NCBI RefSeq assembly: GCF_025698545.1
Contig: NC_068572.1
Coordinates: 2,232,001 to 2,296,000 of the forward strand
Direction of reading: 5' to 3'
Origin: Gossypium raimondii
Taxonomy: Eukaryota > Streptophyta > Magnoliopsida > Malvales > Malvaceae
Length of the DNA: 64,000 nt
The translations under genes were made by a program, and so were the position numbers. Below the pieces are notes generated by a model, which had not been told where the DNA came from, did not search any database, and saw nothing but the letters and a program-made list of their open reading frames with translations. Shown in pieces: positions 1-11,800 of this stretch (position 1 is its first letter; every line of letters starts with the position of its first letter).

Positions 1-2109
1 TTGACATATTTATCACCTAAAAAGTACACAAAATAAGCAGATTACACAACCAAAATAACCTTTTTTGCATAACTGAAGAAACTTTAGCCAAACCAACCTC
101 CATAATCTTTGTTTTTGACGTCTATGTATGAATCCGGTAAAACCCAAAGAACCCCGGGCAATCCTACATCGAAAAGAACAAAATTTAACTCTTAAAAGTA
201 ATGATAACAAACAACATATAGTTTAAACAAACAAAACTGCCTGATAAATAATCTTACCCTTGAACTTTTCCGAGGTTTCTTCCGAAACGGTACATTGGAA
301 TCCCGTATATGTAGTGGTGCTAAAAGCGTACATGTTCTTCTTTGCTTCTTCCATGCTGTAATAAAGAAGAAAAAGGTAAAAAACATATCTGAGATTTCTT
401 TGTTACAATCACTAGATAAAAAATACACTCGTAGAAATGGAGGCTATCATATCGTAGTGATAAAATACATGCACAAAGATGCTTTGAATATTGATAACTA
501 AGAAAGGCACATCCATGAGGACTCAGATGAGACTGGATGGCCAAAACAAATGATATAAAGCTAGAAGAGACATATAAGTTGTGAGCTTCACTACTATGCC
601 AATATGTAAATCAATCTAACTATTTAGGAGCTTAAGTTCTAGATAATGATAAACTCAATTGCGAACCATCGAGGATCTCCATATCATTAAACACATGCAC
701 AAAGATGCTTTGAAATATTGGTAACTAAAAAAGGCACATGCATGAGGACTCAACAAGACTATGGACGGCCAAAACAAATGACATAAAGCTAGAAGAGACA
801 TATAAGTTGTGAGCTTCACTACTATGCCAAAATGTAAACCAATCTAACTATTTAGGAGCTTAAGTTCTAGATAATGATAAACTCAATTGCGAACCATTGA
901 GGATCTCATTAAACGCATGCACAAAGATGCTTTGAAATATTGATAACTATGAAAGGCACATGCATGAGGACTCGAACAATACTGTGGATGGCCAAAACAA
1001 ATGATATAAAGCTAGAAGAGACATATAAGTTGTGAGCTTCACTAGTATGCCAAAATGTAAATCAATCTAACTATTTAGGAGCTTAAGTTCTAGACAGTAA
1101 TAAACACAATCACGAACCTTCAAGGATCTCCATATACTAAAAGTGATTAATTACAAGCATGATGATTTCGAATGTCGATAGATAACTATGAAAGGCACTT
1201 CGATGCAATTTGGCCTTAACAAGACTGGTATAAAGCTAGACATAAGAGTTGTGAGCTTCACCAATATGCACAAATGAAGATCATCAATCTAAACATTCAA
1301 GTTCTTGACTATAACTAAATCACAAACCTTTTCAAAAGCTGAGGTGAAAGATTCAGACAAGGAGTTCTAAAATAAAGATTCTGTCCTATATAGCCTCGAT
1401 TACTAAGGATAATTTGTTAAAATGTTATCTTAAATTCATTATATAAGCCAGATAAATTGCAAAAACTCAACTTTATTGGTCAACTACTAATTATGATATC
1501 ATACAAATTACTTCTAACAATGCACTGTTCAACTCATTTCTTCCATTCAATTCAAAATAGAAATTTGTAGCACTTCCTCATACAAAAACCTAGCAAAACC
1601 CCCCACAAAAATTCTCATAAACAAAACAAAAAAGGGGGGATTTTTAAACACTAAATTAAAAACCAAGCAAAACCCACAAGAATTTACATAAAAAATTCCA
1701 TTTTTTTTTCAGATTTTCAATTAAAAACATAAAATAATATAGACCCAGAAAGCAGAAAGTGTAACCTGCCAAGCACAGTAGCAAGAGTGTTAAGATAGGT
1801 CTCAATCATTTGTTCTCTTGTTGGAGCAGGGTCTTTAGGGAACTCCATAACGATAAGCCAATGGTTATAATCACAACCAGGTAACATTATCGTTTCCCTT
1901 TGCTCATTGCTGCTACTCCTCTTGGATGAATAATCACTGTCGAGTGCTGCTGCAACTTTGATAACTCGACGAGGACGAGTCGATGGTGATGGAAGACGGT
2001 GAGTCAGTGAGTTAACTCGCAGAGTAGGTGAAGAAGTGAGTCGGGAACGAGTGGGAAGAAAGGGTTTTGTGGGTAGAAGAAGAGTAGAAGGGTTTAAGAG
2101 AGACGCCAT
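1..2109 (-). CDS. MORF9: MORF9-type multiple organellar RNA editing factor (3' end outside window)
   Basis: Plastid RNA-editing cofactor that in Arabidopsis binds PPR editing proteins at C-to-U sites. Exons on the minus strand: 1766..2109, 258..355, 98..163 and <1..16, all with GT-AG introns. Phases chain correctly (AG|C for Ser, then two split Gly codons). Residues 1-50 are Ser/Thr/Arg-rich and Asp/Glu-free, like a chloroplast transit peptide. The MORF domain starts near residue 76 with [14 protein letters not shown], then [20 protein letters not shown], then [20 protein letters not shown], and ends at the edge in GDKYVN. This spelling fits MORF9 better than MORF2 as I remember them. The ATG at 2109 is the only one that gives a transit-like N terminus. 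Intron 1 (1410 bp) holds a four-copy tandem array. The rest of the gene lies left of position 1. Confidence 0.9.
468..1340. repeat. Tandem array of about 222-242 bp units, four copies, in MORF9 intron 1
   Basis: Units begin at CATGCACAAAGATGCTTTG at 468, 694 and 916, and at a degenerate equivalent at 1158. Spacings are therefore 226, 222 and 242 bp. Copies 1-3 are nearly identical over the segment that includes AAGCTAGAAGAGACATATAA and TTTAGGAGCTTAAGTTCTAG. Copy 4 is visibly more diverged and shorter. The array fills most of the intron between MORF9 exons 1 and 2. It looks like segmental tandem duplication rather than a transposon; I see no terminal repeats. Confidence 0.85.
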
Positions 2110-2421
2110 TGAAAAAAAATGTGAGAAACGTAGAAGAAGATTAGATTGAGATAATTTTTCTGAAATTTATGGGGAAATTGTGTTTTTTGGGGACTTTGAG
2201 GATGTTTGATAGATTTTTTTTTTGCTCAGAGTTTTGGGCTGATTTTTGGGTCAAATTTTTTGGGCTGAAAGTCCAAAATTCATGGATTTCAAGGGCTTTT
2301 CTATGTGAATTAATTAGAAAATTCAGTCCAACGACAAAATCCAAATTGTTGGATAGGAATTTACTATTTTATCCTTATGCATAACTATTAAAAGGATAAA
2401 TGTAATAATGTGTTATAAAAT

Positions 2422-2575
2422 TGATTGAGTCTTAATTTAATTAGCATGAGTATTGTTGCCAGTACAGAATGGCATGAGTTCGAGTATGATGAAGCGCATT
2501 ATCCTCCTATTTAAATGTTAGGGAGAGCTGATGTGTAATATCTATGATCAGAATCTATAATGATATTGTTAAAAT
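2422..2575 (+). mobile_element. tRNA-derived SINE-like element, copy 1
   Basis: It starts TTGATTGAGTCTTAATT. It has an A-box-like stretch, a weak B-box-like TTCGAGTATG, the family core GAAGCGCATTATCCTCCTAT, and an A/T-rich tail after ATGATCAGAATCTATAATGA. It is diverged and lacks the GGGTTGGGGAGG block of other copies. It lies just upstream of MORF9. Confidence 0.6.
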
Positions 2576-2711
2576 AATAATAATGTGTTATAAAAAAATT
2601 ATATGTTTTTTTAAAAAAATAGTAAACGTTAAATTGAAACGGAATGGGTAGGATGGGACAAATCGAAAATGGATGCATCAAACATTCATAAAAGTAATAG
2701 TGATTTTCCGT

Positions 2712-3130
2712 TGTGGGAGAATGTATCTTATTTTGATTAGAGTTAATTTTGAATTTTATTCTCTTAATTAAACTCTATTTTTTAGTTTCCCATTTTTAAA
2801 CTCTAATTAACCTAGAGTTGTTGTAGTCATATATGCTACGAATTTCAGCTTATAAATAGGTCTTAGTTAATCTAGGTTTTACACAACAAAAATATTTAGA
2901 TTAGGAGAATTTTGTTCCTTGTTTCGAAGGGTTTTTCTTATGGGGCTACGGGTTTTTTCTTTTAATTCTCTCCATCTTTTGTGCTCTCCTTTATTATAGT
3001 GAATTCTCCTTTTGCCCGTGATTTTTTATCCTCTTTTGAGGAGTTTTTCCACATAAAATTTACATGTTCGATCTTTTCAATTCTTATTTTCTTCACTTTA
3101 TTCGTTGTTTAATCGGGTTTATCCCCTACA
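2712..3130 (+). mobile_element. Probable solo LTR of a copia-type retrotransposon
   Basis: It begins TGTGGGAG and ends CCCCTACA, so the termini are an imperfect TG..CA inverted pair. Near 2850 there is a TATA-like CTTATAAATAGG. The right half (about 2990-3120, CCCGTGATTTTTTATCCTC and following) matches the block at about 53396-53480 closely, so the two belong to one LTR family. No primer-binding site or coding region follows. The flanking pentamers TCCGT and TTCAT only partly agree, so the duplication has decayed or the ends are slightly off. Confidence 0.5.
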
Positions 3131-4870
3131 TTCATATTAACATCTGTATTGGAGAGGGGTGATTGATGGCACATAACAGTGATGGATTTGATAACATCCA
3201 TCCCTATTTCATTCCGTGGTCATCCCTAAAAGTTGATGTGATTAATTAGTATGAAAATTAGTTTATATGTATTTCTTACCGGTGAAATTTAATTGGTTAC
3301 ATAGAATTTAATAATTAATCTATATTTTTCGTACATTAATTTTATCATGTCATACACATAAAGACCAAAAGTAAAAATGATCTAGATAAGTTATAATAAA
3401 ATATCTAATACATGTTTCATAGTAAGAGGGCAAAAGGGATCTATCAAAGATTGATGGTAAAGGAGCGAAAGAACCCTAATGCCATAAAATACCGAGGTTA
3501 GACAAAGCTTGACACGATTAAAATTGGACAAAAGGAGCAAACAAACAAAGTAAGAGGATGAACTAATCTCTAGGCACCTTGGGCTCGAAAATTAAGAGGA
3601 ATATCATGTGAGAGAGCGGTAAGGAGGAGATAAACACAAAAATGCCTTTGGGAAGCTCACTCTTCATCATCTTCAACCTTATTCATTTTCTCTAAACAAA
3701 ATCATTAACTTAAACATGGAAGAGCTACCGGAATGTCAATTCCGATGGTCTCATAGATCATCATTTTTTTCCTTTTCCACAATGTCTCTCATCTCGACGG
3801 CTCTACCACCAAACCAAATCTTCTTCAAGCTGAAGTTGACATTTGATTACATAAAATGTGATTGATTTATTCCATTTTTCCAATCAAATAATTGAATGCA
3901 AAAAAAAAAAAAAAAAATTGTGCTAAGAACTTCGTTTTAATAAATTGTGTATTTTGTTAAATCAATGTTCATTACAATGTTATTTTTAGTTATATGGTTG
4001 TCAAGTGAATTTTTTATTTTAAAATGTCACGTCAATAAATTTAATAGAAAAATTTAATGTGTTAATAATTGGTCCTGAATTGTGCATTGCTTTATAATCA
4101 TTTTTTTTCTACGGGATTCCTTAATTTTTTTAATTTATATTTTAATAATACTTTTAACTTATATCTAAACTAGCCTTTAAACTTTTAGGTAGTGTTTGAA
4201 AACAATAGAATAATTGAATATTTGTGAAATTGTTTATAATTATACAAGGGTGGCATAGTTGGATAACTATTGCAATTGGTTGATCCTATCGAATTTGGTG
4301 TATGTATAAAGTTTTATAAAAAAATTATATTATTTAAATCCTAAAATTTGTAAAGTTATGGTAAAAATTTTATTATAAAAATAATTTAAGTGTTATAATA
4401 TATTTATTTATAAAAGGTTATGATCAAGAAGTATGGACATAACTTATTTATGTGTGCATACTATATATTATAAAATAATAAACTTATTCATAAATAAATG
4501 TTATAGTTTTTTATCATAACTTATTTAATAAAAATAACATTTTAAAGTTACAAAAATCATATTATTTACAATAAGTGTTATGAATGTTTTGGACAATTTA
4601 TAAAAACTTTTATTTATAAATAATATATATTATAAATTTTAATTATTTTTACTTAATTTACGTGTTATAAAAATAAATATAACCTAATATAAGTATTTCT
4701 CAAAATTAAATTTATATTTTTATAATTAAAGCTATAGATTATTTGAACTTTAAATTTAAATATTAAAAGATTGATGCTAATTACACAAATAGAAATGGTT
4801 TTCTTGCACTATATATTGGGATATAATACCAATTGACATAATGGTATCAGATACAAGCACCATAGACAGT
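3131..4870. other. Intergenic, AT-rich, no gene recognised
   Basis: Positions 3400-3880 are somewhat less AT-rich and resemble low-copy or decayed retroelement DNA, but no open frame is convincing. An A-tract lies at 3901-3918. From 3920 on the DNA is very AT-rich with many stop codons in all frames. Confidence 0.5.
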
Positions 4871-4871
4871 T

Positions 4872-5180
4872 CGCAAACTCTTTAATACGAGATATTTAAG
4901 GCTGTGAAATGTGATTGAGAAGGCATTTGATGTTTTAAAAAATATTTTTCATATTAAGATCACCTTAGTATAGCATAAAAAAACAAGGTTGTATTGTATT
5001 AGCATGTTGCACATTTCATAACTTTAATCATAGGTGGAATTAAGATGATCCATACTTCAAAAAAACATACAAGAAGGAGATATTGATAATCTTAATGATT
5101 TGTGTTCAAATTTAGATGATGATGAACTCGGTCAAGGACCAACAGAAGATAATAAAGAGCATATGCATTACAACAACTAG
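4872..5180 (+). pseudogene. PIF/Harbinger transposase fossil (C-terminal part)
   Basis: Read with frame changes, the plus strand gives KLFNTRYLRL, a stop, then NVIEKAFDVLKN (4911 onward), then KKQGCIVLACCTFHNFNH around 4979-5032. These correspond to the conserved plant harbinger-type transposase stretch ELFN.RH.SLRNVIERAFGVLK ... IVIACC.LHNFI. A short acidic tail, DDELGQGPTEDN, ends at a stop at 5178-5180. In-frame stops and at least one frameshift show that it is dead. It is the only candidate in the window for an autonomous relative of the TTA-flanked MITEs, though no direct link is visible. Confidence 0.6.
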
Positions 5181-5542
5181 ATAAAATTACATATGATGTT
5201 TAGTGTTATTGTTTATTTATCGGTAATCGTATTATCAATTACTTTTTAGACTAACATAATACGTATAATGATTTGATTTTAATTTTTGTTACTTGGTTAG
5301 AAACAATTTTTAGCATACTAATATTTTTAATATATATATAAATTATGTAATCAGATAATTATAATTTGTACAACCAAATATAACGTAAAGAAATACGATG
5401 TAATTACACTTTATAAACCTAATGTGTTTAGGGAATTACAGTTTCATTCAATTACTTAGTGATATCATAAAAAAATTTATAAATAAAATATTTTGAATAT
5501 ATTTATGATATATCATAAAAAAAATAAAACATGTATAAATTA

Positions 5543-5890
5543 GAGGTGATCATGGGTTGGGCTACCCGGCCCGGTCCAATGGCCCGCCCGAAAATGGGAG
5601 GGTTAAGGTAAAAATATAGGCCGAAATATGGATTTGGGCAAAAAAAAAGGCCCATTTAGAAAACAGGCCGGGCCTCGAGTAAAACTTTTTTGGCTCGGTC
5701 CGAATTATATATTAAATATATATTTTTTATTTTTAATCATATATATATTAAATATATACTTTTTTAGTGTTGTAAAATTTAATATGGGCCGGGCCGGAGC
5801 TTAGCAATTTTCTTTTAGACCGAACTTAGACAAATTTTTAAGCTCATATTTTAGGTCATGTCGGGCTTAAAAAATGGGCCTAAAATATTC
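5543..5890. repeat. GGGCC-rich interspersed repeat
   Basis: It opens GAGGTGATCATGGGTTGG, followed by alternating GGCCCGG and GGCCGGG motifs that stand out in AT-rich DNA. It ends near AGGTCATGTCGGGC. It resembles the short GATCATGGG-ended repeats at 27616, 32366 and 56623, but its interior is different. The right boundary is not clear. Confidence 0.45.
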
Positions 5891-6078
5891 AAAGGAAATA
5901 GTTGAAAGAAGCAGCAAAGAAACTTCCTTTTTGTTTCAACTATGTAATGCAATGAAAGTGCATGAAAGAGGGGATACTATATTAATATATATTTATTTAA
6001 TGATTGGAAATTTTGAATATAAAATAAATAATTAAAATTTTCCAATTTATTTCAAAATAATTAAATTATTAAATATGT

Positions 6079-6259
6079 CGATTGAGTCTTAACTTGACTG
6101 GTATTGGCATTGTTGTTAATGTAAGAGGACGTGGATTCGAGTATACTGAAGCGCATTATCCTCCTATTTATGGGTTGGAGAGGGGCCATGAGTAGTTCTA
6201 GACCTTGTATAAAAAAGAACAGATATGATCAGAACCTACAATGAGATTACTAAAAAAAA
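6079..6259 (+). mobile_element. tRNA-derived SINE-like element, copy 2
   Basis: Well preserved. It has CGATTGAGTCTTAACTTGAC, a B-box-like GTGGATTCGAGTATA, GAAGCGCATTATCCTCCTAT, GGGTTGGAGAGGGGCCATGA, and the tail ATGATCAGAACCTACAATGA followed by an A-run. The layout is that of a pol III-transcribed retroposon with a 3' A-rich end. Confidence 0.75.
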
Positions 6260-6659
6260 TTAAATTATTAAATATTACTTGTAAAAAATTTAAAATTAGA
6301 TAAAAATTATATTAATTTTATACTGATATATATACATATATTCCATTTGAGACCAACTAACAAACAAAGAAATCCTTTGCAATATCCTGTTGGGTTCCTT
6401 ATTTTGGAATGAAGGATATAAACAAGGGATTTTTCTGATTTTAGCTTTAAGAAATACATCTATTCAAATTTTTAATTAAATTAGTGTTACGAGTTAATTT
6501 GACATCAATTCAATTATAAAATTACTAAATTACCTTTACACGATTGGAATAAGTTACATTCTTACGAGAATATTTTTGTCTTTTATATTTTAAATAAAAC
6601 TAATAAAATTTAAAAAGATGAAATTTGAATCCATGCCATCAATATAGCATAAAACTTCA

Positions 6660-7165
6660 ACTTTACTGTATAACTAGAGCTTAGATTTTTTTATGAGCTT
6701 GCTTGAAATTTGAGAGGATTTGAGTATTAGGCTCGTTTATAATATAGGTCGAGCTTGAGCTTGAACATTCAAGGCCCGAGCCCAACCGCTTTATTTTTAT
6801 AAATTTGTAATATTTTATATTATGTAATTTATAACACATAAAAATTAAATAAATAGTAATATATAATACTACTATAATATAAACATTAAAAAATGTTAAG
6901 ATGTCTATATATAAAATTTTAATAAATAAAAATATAAATTATTAAATATTAAATCAAAAATAATATAAATATATATTTTAAAAATTTTAAAAAATACGGA
7001 TGAGTCTAAAATGATCTCGGGTTAACTATTTACAAATATGGGGCAAGCTTAGAAAAAATTTTAAACCCATATTTTGAACCGAATTGGAGTTGGGCAAGTA
7101 TAAAATGTATTAATATCGTGTCTGAGACCAACCCAAACCCAACCTAACCCATGAACACTTAGAAC
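6660..7165. repeat. Interspersed repeat ending CCCATGAACACTT (copy 1 of 2)
   Basis: About 500 bp that share the series TTATGTAATTTATAACACAT, ATGTTAAGATGTCTA and AACCCATGAACACTT with the segment at 57200-57625. The interior is extremely AT-rich, and both flanks are richer in GGC/GCC. No coding sequence. It is probably a non-autonomous DNA element, but no target duplication is evident. Confidence 0.5.
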
Positions 7166-7625
7166 TTCGTTTTTTATTTTGTTTTTTTAATATTATTACA
7201 CAAAAAATTTAACCCGTACATGTTGCATATTTTGTTTCGTACATATTACATATCTATAGTTATTATTAATTTCAAACCTTTTCTTTTCTCTTTTTTTTAT
7301 TATATATGAACTTTAAACGTACGTAACTTTTGACAAGTATATAATAAAATTTAATAAAAGTACAACATCATTATAATGCCAAAATTGACAACATTATTAG
7401 AGAATTTATAATGCCATATCAATTACTTTATATATATATATATATCATGCAGCTTCCAGGAAGTAGGAAATGTAAAGAAAAAATGGTGCAAGAAGCTCCC
7501 TCTAGTAGTTAGAACCACAAAACTTTATCTTTACTGTAAATTGTCTGCAATGGCTCCACTCTTTCCTGGAAAATCCCCAATTGTTTTCCTCTATCTCCAT
7601 TATTGTCCCCTTCAAGAACCTCCTT

Positions 7626-7633
7626 TATATAAA
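7626..7633 (+). promoter_or_regulatory. TATA box for the EF-hand gene
   Basis: TATATAAA lies 66 bp upstream of the ATG at 7699, in a CT-rich stretch. That leaves room for a leader of roughly 35-40 bases. A longer (AT)n run at 7429-7443 is too far upstream to be the core promoter. Confidence 0.6.
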
Positions 7634-7698
7634 CCCCTCCCGTCCTACTACACAAGTTAAAACCTAAAAAGCCCTTCAAAAATCTACGGTGTTCAACC

Positions 7699-8001
7699 AT
7701 GGAAGAAGTAATCGACATTGTGGTTGATTTCGAAGACTACTTCCCTTCAATGATGGAAAAATACGGTGCGGAATGGTTGTTGGGAGAAGTATGCAATGGG
7801 TTCAGGCTGTTGATGGATGCGGAAAAAGGGGTGATAACGTTCGAGAGCTTGAAGATAAAGAGCGCGATGTTAGGGTTGGGAGATATGGAAGATGATGAAA
7901 TTGTTTGCATGTTGAGTGAAGGAGATTTGGATGGAGATGGTGCTTTGAACCAGCTCGAGTTTTGTATTCTCATGTTTAGGTTAAGTCCTGGACTGGTTTA
8001 A
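7699..8001 (+). CDS. Single-EF-hand calcium-binding protein, PBP1/KIC/KRP1-like
   Basis: Intronless, 100 aa. An N-terminal VVDFEDYFPSMMEKYG leads into EVCNGFRLLMDAEKGVITFE (residues 30-49), the signature of the plant family containing PINOID-binding protein 1 and the kinesin-interacting sensor KIC. The one canonical EF-hand loop is D76-L-D78-G-D80-G-A-L-N-Q-L-E87, followed by FCILMFRLSP. Family members bind calcium through this loop and modulate a partner kinase or kinesin. They normally have about 20-30 more residues after RLSP; here a stop follows SPGLV. The ATG has a good context (ACCATGG) and a TATA box 66 bp upstream. It converges with UBP14, whose stop is 834 bp away. Confidence 0.85.
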   Translation: MEEVIDIVVDFEDYFPSMMEKYGAEWLLGEVCNGFRLLMDAEKGVITFESLKIKSAMLGLGDMEDDEIVCMLSEGDLDGDGALNQLEFCILMFRLSPGLV

Positions 8002-8834
8002 TGAGAGACGGAAGAAGCATGCAACAATGTTACAAAAAAAAAATTCTTCATTGCCATTTTCGTTACTCTTCTTTCCTTGTATGATATTCCCAACTTTCTC
8101 AATTCTAACATTAATGTAGTTTATCTTTATCAGTTGGTATTTCGATATTTTTAAAAATTTTAAAAACAAAATATTATTTGGAGAATTAAATTTATTATTA
8201 TATCATAGAATTAATAATAAATATTAATTATCTTTAATTCTTTTAATTTTAAAATTAGTAAAAATTAAGTTACTATTTTATTTTCTCATAAATTATTTGA
8301 TGGGTTTTGTAAAATAAAATATAAAATGTGTATGTTTTTTTTTGTGGCCACATCCATGCATACATGTCATAACACAAGTGACACTTGTAGTCTCACACAT
8401 ATACACCGAACACTGGTCAATCAAACACTCAACTTAGAGCAGATGGCATTCCATCTGTCTAAAACGTATGATGCGTGGATTAAATTCGATTTTAAAAATT
8501 AATTAAACCAAATTTTATAATATGAGTTTTAATACATTAATAATTCATATATTATAGATTTCAAAGCATTTAAGCATTCATATTAATTTTATGTCTACTA
8601 CCACTTGAACTATTTAGGAAAAACAACCACCAAATTTATGATAATTATAATAATAACTACCCTTGAAAGCATAGTATAAAAAACAAGCAAAAACAAAATA
8701 TTAAGGGAAAAAATGTAGTATTAGAGATTAAAATGTTTGAATACCAATGTTATTGAAGCCACTTCTATAAAAGACTGAAAGGAGTTGCCTAAAATTTTCC
8801 AACTGAAATTCTATTATGGTTTTCACTTATAATT
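8002..8834. other. Convergent intergenic region between the EF-hand gene and UBP14
   Basis: It should contain both 3' UTRs. It is AT-rich, and I recognise no repeat or open frame. No polyadenylation signal stands out. Confidence 0.5.
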
Positions 8835-11800
8835 TCAGCTATTAATCCTCTCAAAAAAGTATAAGTAACCCATGTCCTTGGGTGTATTGATCGAAGCACC
8901 AACCTTATCATCATTGAAAATCACCCATCTACCATCTTTCAGGATGTGAGCAACATAATGGCCACACTGAGTTGAGGTTCCGATGTGACTCACTATTCCG
9001 AAAAGCCGATATCCTTTGCATTGACAAAAACATTGCAGAAATGGGTTAGAAGTCCATAAAGCAGACGATCATTTAAGTGTGAAACACGTTGACAAGATAA
9101 GTTGAAGACTTGAGAAAAAGAGACTCACTCCCTCCTCCATCGGGCAGTCCTGCATCGACTGGAGTAGATGGGCCGTTGCTTGATGCATTTGTATCCATAG
9201 CTGATGAAGCAGAGGCACTGGGATTGTTAAATATCCAGTCTGTTGCTTTTTCAATGTCGCCACCCTGTGAAAATGTACATGTGCCCACAGTTACGAATTT
9301 CTCGAGTGTAAGAAGACAGATTACAGAACAACAATTTCCAAATTTGGAAAAGAAATGAAATGCTGTAAAGACTTTACCGATGCTTTCAATGCCATTCGAG
9401 CAATTTCTTCTTGAAATCCAAACGAAATCAAGGTATCAACTTTTGATTGGTCGATAGATATCTCAGCACTTTGTGACCCATGGGAGATAGGAGCATCTAT
9501 ATCTGAAAAGATACAACAATGATTGTCATTTGGATGCAATGCTATTCGTCTACTGGTCAATGAAAGATTCAAGATAATGCTTATAATGCTAAATTCAAAG
9601 TACCTGGATCATCCATGTGTGAAAGCAACCAATTCATTGCCTCTTCTACACCAGCATTTAAAGTGTTTATGGCAGCTTTCTGACAATGAAGCTGGTTAAA
9701 CCCCATTGAGGCAAGCTGGGCAACAATTGCTTCATCAGCCACTGGCTGACTTGATTCTGCCGCACCCTCCGGAGCTATGCAGTAGAAATAAAGAGAAATC
9801 AAGAACAAATATTTACAGATCAGGAATTCTCTTTTACATCACCGCCTTCTCAATTCAATTATCACTTATGGAATCCGTTAATTCACATACCAGCCTCTGG
9901 CAACAGTTCTTCCCCAGGTTGAAGGCCCTTGCTGCGCATGTGGCTTATATCTATGACATCAGGGACATCTATGTAGACATCTGAATGGACGAAAAAGTAG
10001 ATGATGAATATCAATTCAAAAGTAATGTGCACTGCAAGTAACAATGTCGTAAAATTACCAAGCTTTTTAGGCACCCAGCCGGCCTCCATGACAAACTTCC
10101 TCATGTGCAATACCAAATAATCGGGGAACGAAGTTAAACCAGCAGTCCTGTCGTGTAAAATACAAAAGATATTCCATGTTAAGAAAAGAATACTCTAAGA
10201 TTGCAGGTCTGCAACCTTTGTTATAGCATCAATTAACTGTATTGTCATCTTTTATTATTATTATTGGAAAATATATACTTATCTTGGACCCTTCTCCAAA
10301 AGCATACATTACTAAGGGATTGCAAGGCCATTAGAGAGGAAAAATCTTACTTGATAGCTGTTGTCTTAGCCTTCAATGCGGAGCTGTAAAAATCTGGTAT
10401 CTCCTCTGGAGCTGCAAAGTTCGCTAAGCATGCTTCTAGAGGTACCCTTGGACGAACAATTTCATCGCTGGATCTGTAAAAACAAGGCATCCTAAGAAAA
10501 CGCCTACACTCTACAGAAGGCTACAAGTATCAAATAAGACCATAGGAACTTACACATCCTTCCCTTCTGAAATCTTTTCAGCTTTGCTTTTGTTAAAAGC
10601 TTCCAGTTCTTCTGAATTTTTCAGAGAATAAATCATTAGAAATAAATTTCAAGTATAGATGAATATAGATATAAATGAAATATGCGCACAAACATGAATA
10701 TACATGTAGAAATCAAAACTTACCTTTATTGGTAGCCTCATGCAATGGAATATTCAAAGAAAGAATGTAGTCAAGCCTTTTATTGTAAGCAACCTTCCCG
10801 GATGAACATAAGATACGCTCTTCAACACCAAACTTGAAACTCCTCGAGGGATCCAGTTCAGGTTTCACGGCATTAGAACGTTCAACTTGGTCAAGAAAAT
10901 GAAGGAAGAACTCCAGGGCATCCTACAGATAATTCGAGTGTCCATATAAGTAATTGATGGCTACATATAGGGAAAATCATGAGCCCCGAGAAAGATCCTA
11001 CCGTGCAATGAGAGAATTAACCCACAAAAGCCCAGATTGCAATTATAAAAAGTAGATATATATACAATTAGAACCTTTATGCCATATTCTTTACGGAATC
11101 TAAAAGAATCGTTTTTACTTTACTGCAAAGGTAGAAATTTCAAGCTAATAATAGAAACCAAATAATAATTCCGTAGTCAAATTAGCAGGATCAGCATACC
11201 TGTTGCCTCATGGTAGAAAACTCGGGATGGCTGGCTGCAATAACGGCTTTGAACATGCGAGGAGGGATCCCTTCCTGTTTCTAATATTTTCAGAATGTTG
11301 ACAAATGAAAAAGAAGTTAACAGACAACTGTCAGAATCGTTCAAACACAGCACATAGAAATTATACTAATTTTACTGAAAATTTAATACAAAGATTCGTG
11401 TTAAGCATATTAGTTGCATAGCGCAAATTCTATTGCTAAACTTCTAGATTGCAAATACACTTATATCACAATATACATGGCAATTCAGTGGTGCCATCTA
11501 AGAATTTCCAAGATCAGAACAATCATGGCAGAGATATGAAGTGGGAAGCTTACAGCATCTTTTACTGAGGGTGCAGTCGTTTCACCTTTCTGGATGATAA
11601 AACAAATTAAATCAATTAATTCATTAATCAGGGAAAATAACCAACTATACTAAGGAATAGATTGATACAGTTGCTGTACCTCTACTGCTGGAAAAGAATA
11701 TTTACCGGAGAGCAAACCATGTGCCAGTTTCGTTCTGCCACACAGCCAGAAAGTGGTTACGTAATCGTAAGAATTGAGATGAGGCAAAAGAATAAGAAAC

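Noticed and set aside
2422-2575. tRNA gene at the SINE heads
   Set aside because: The tRNA-like heads lack pairing acceptor and anticodon stems, recur eight times and continue into a shared non-tRNA body, so they are retroposons.
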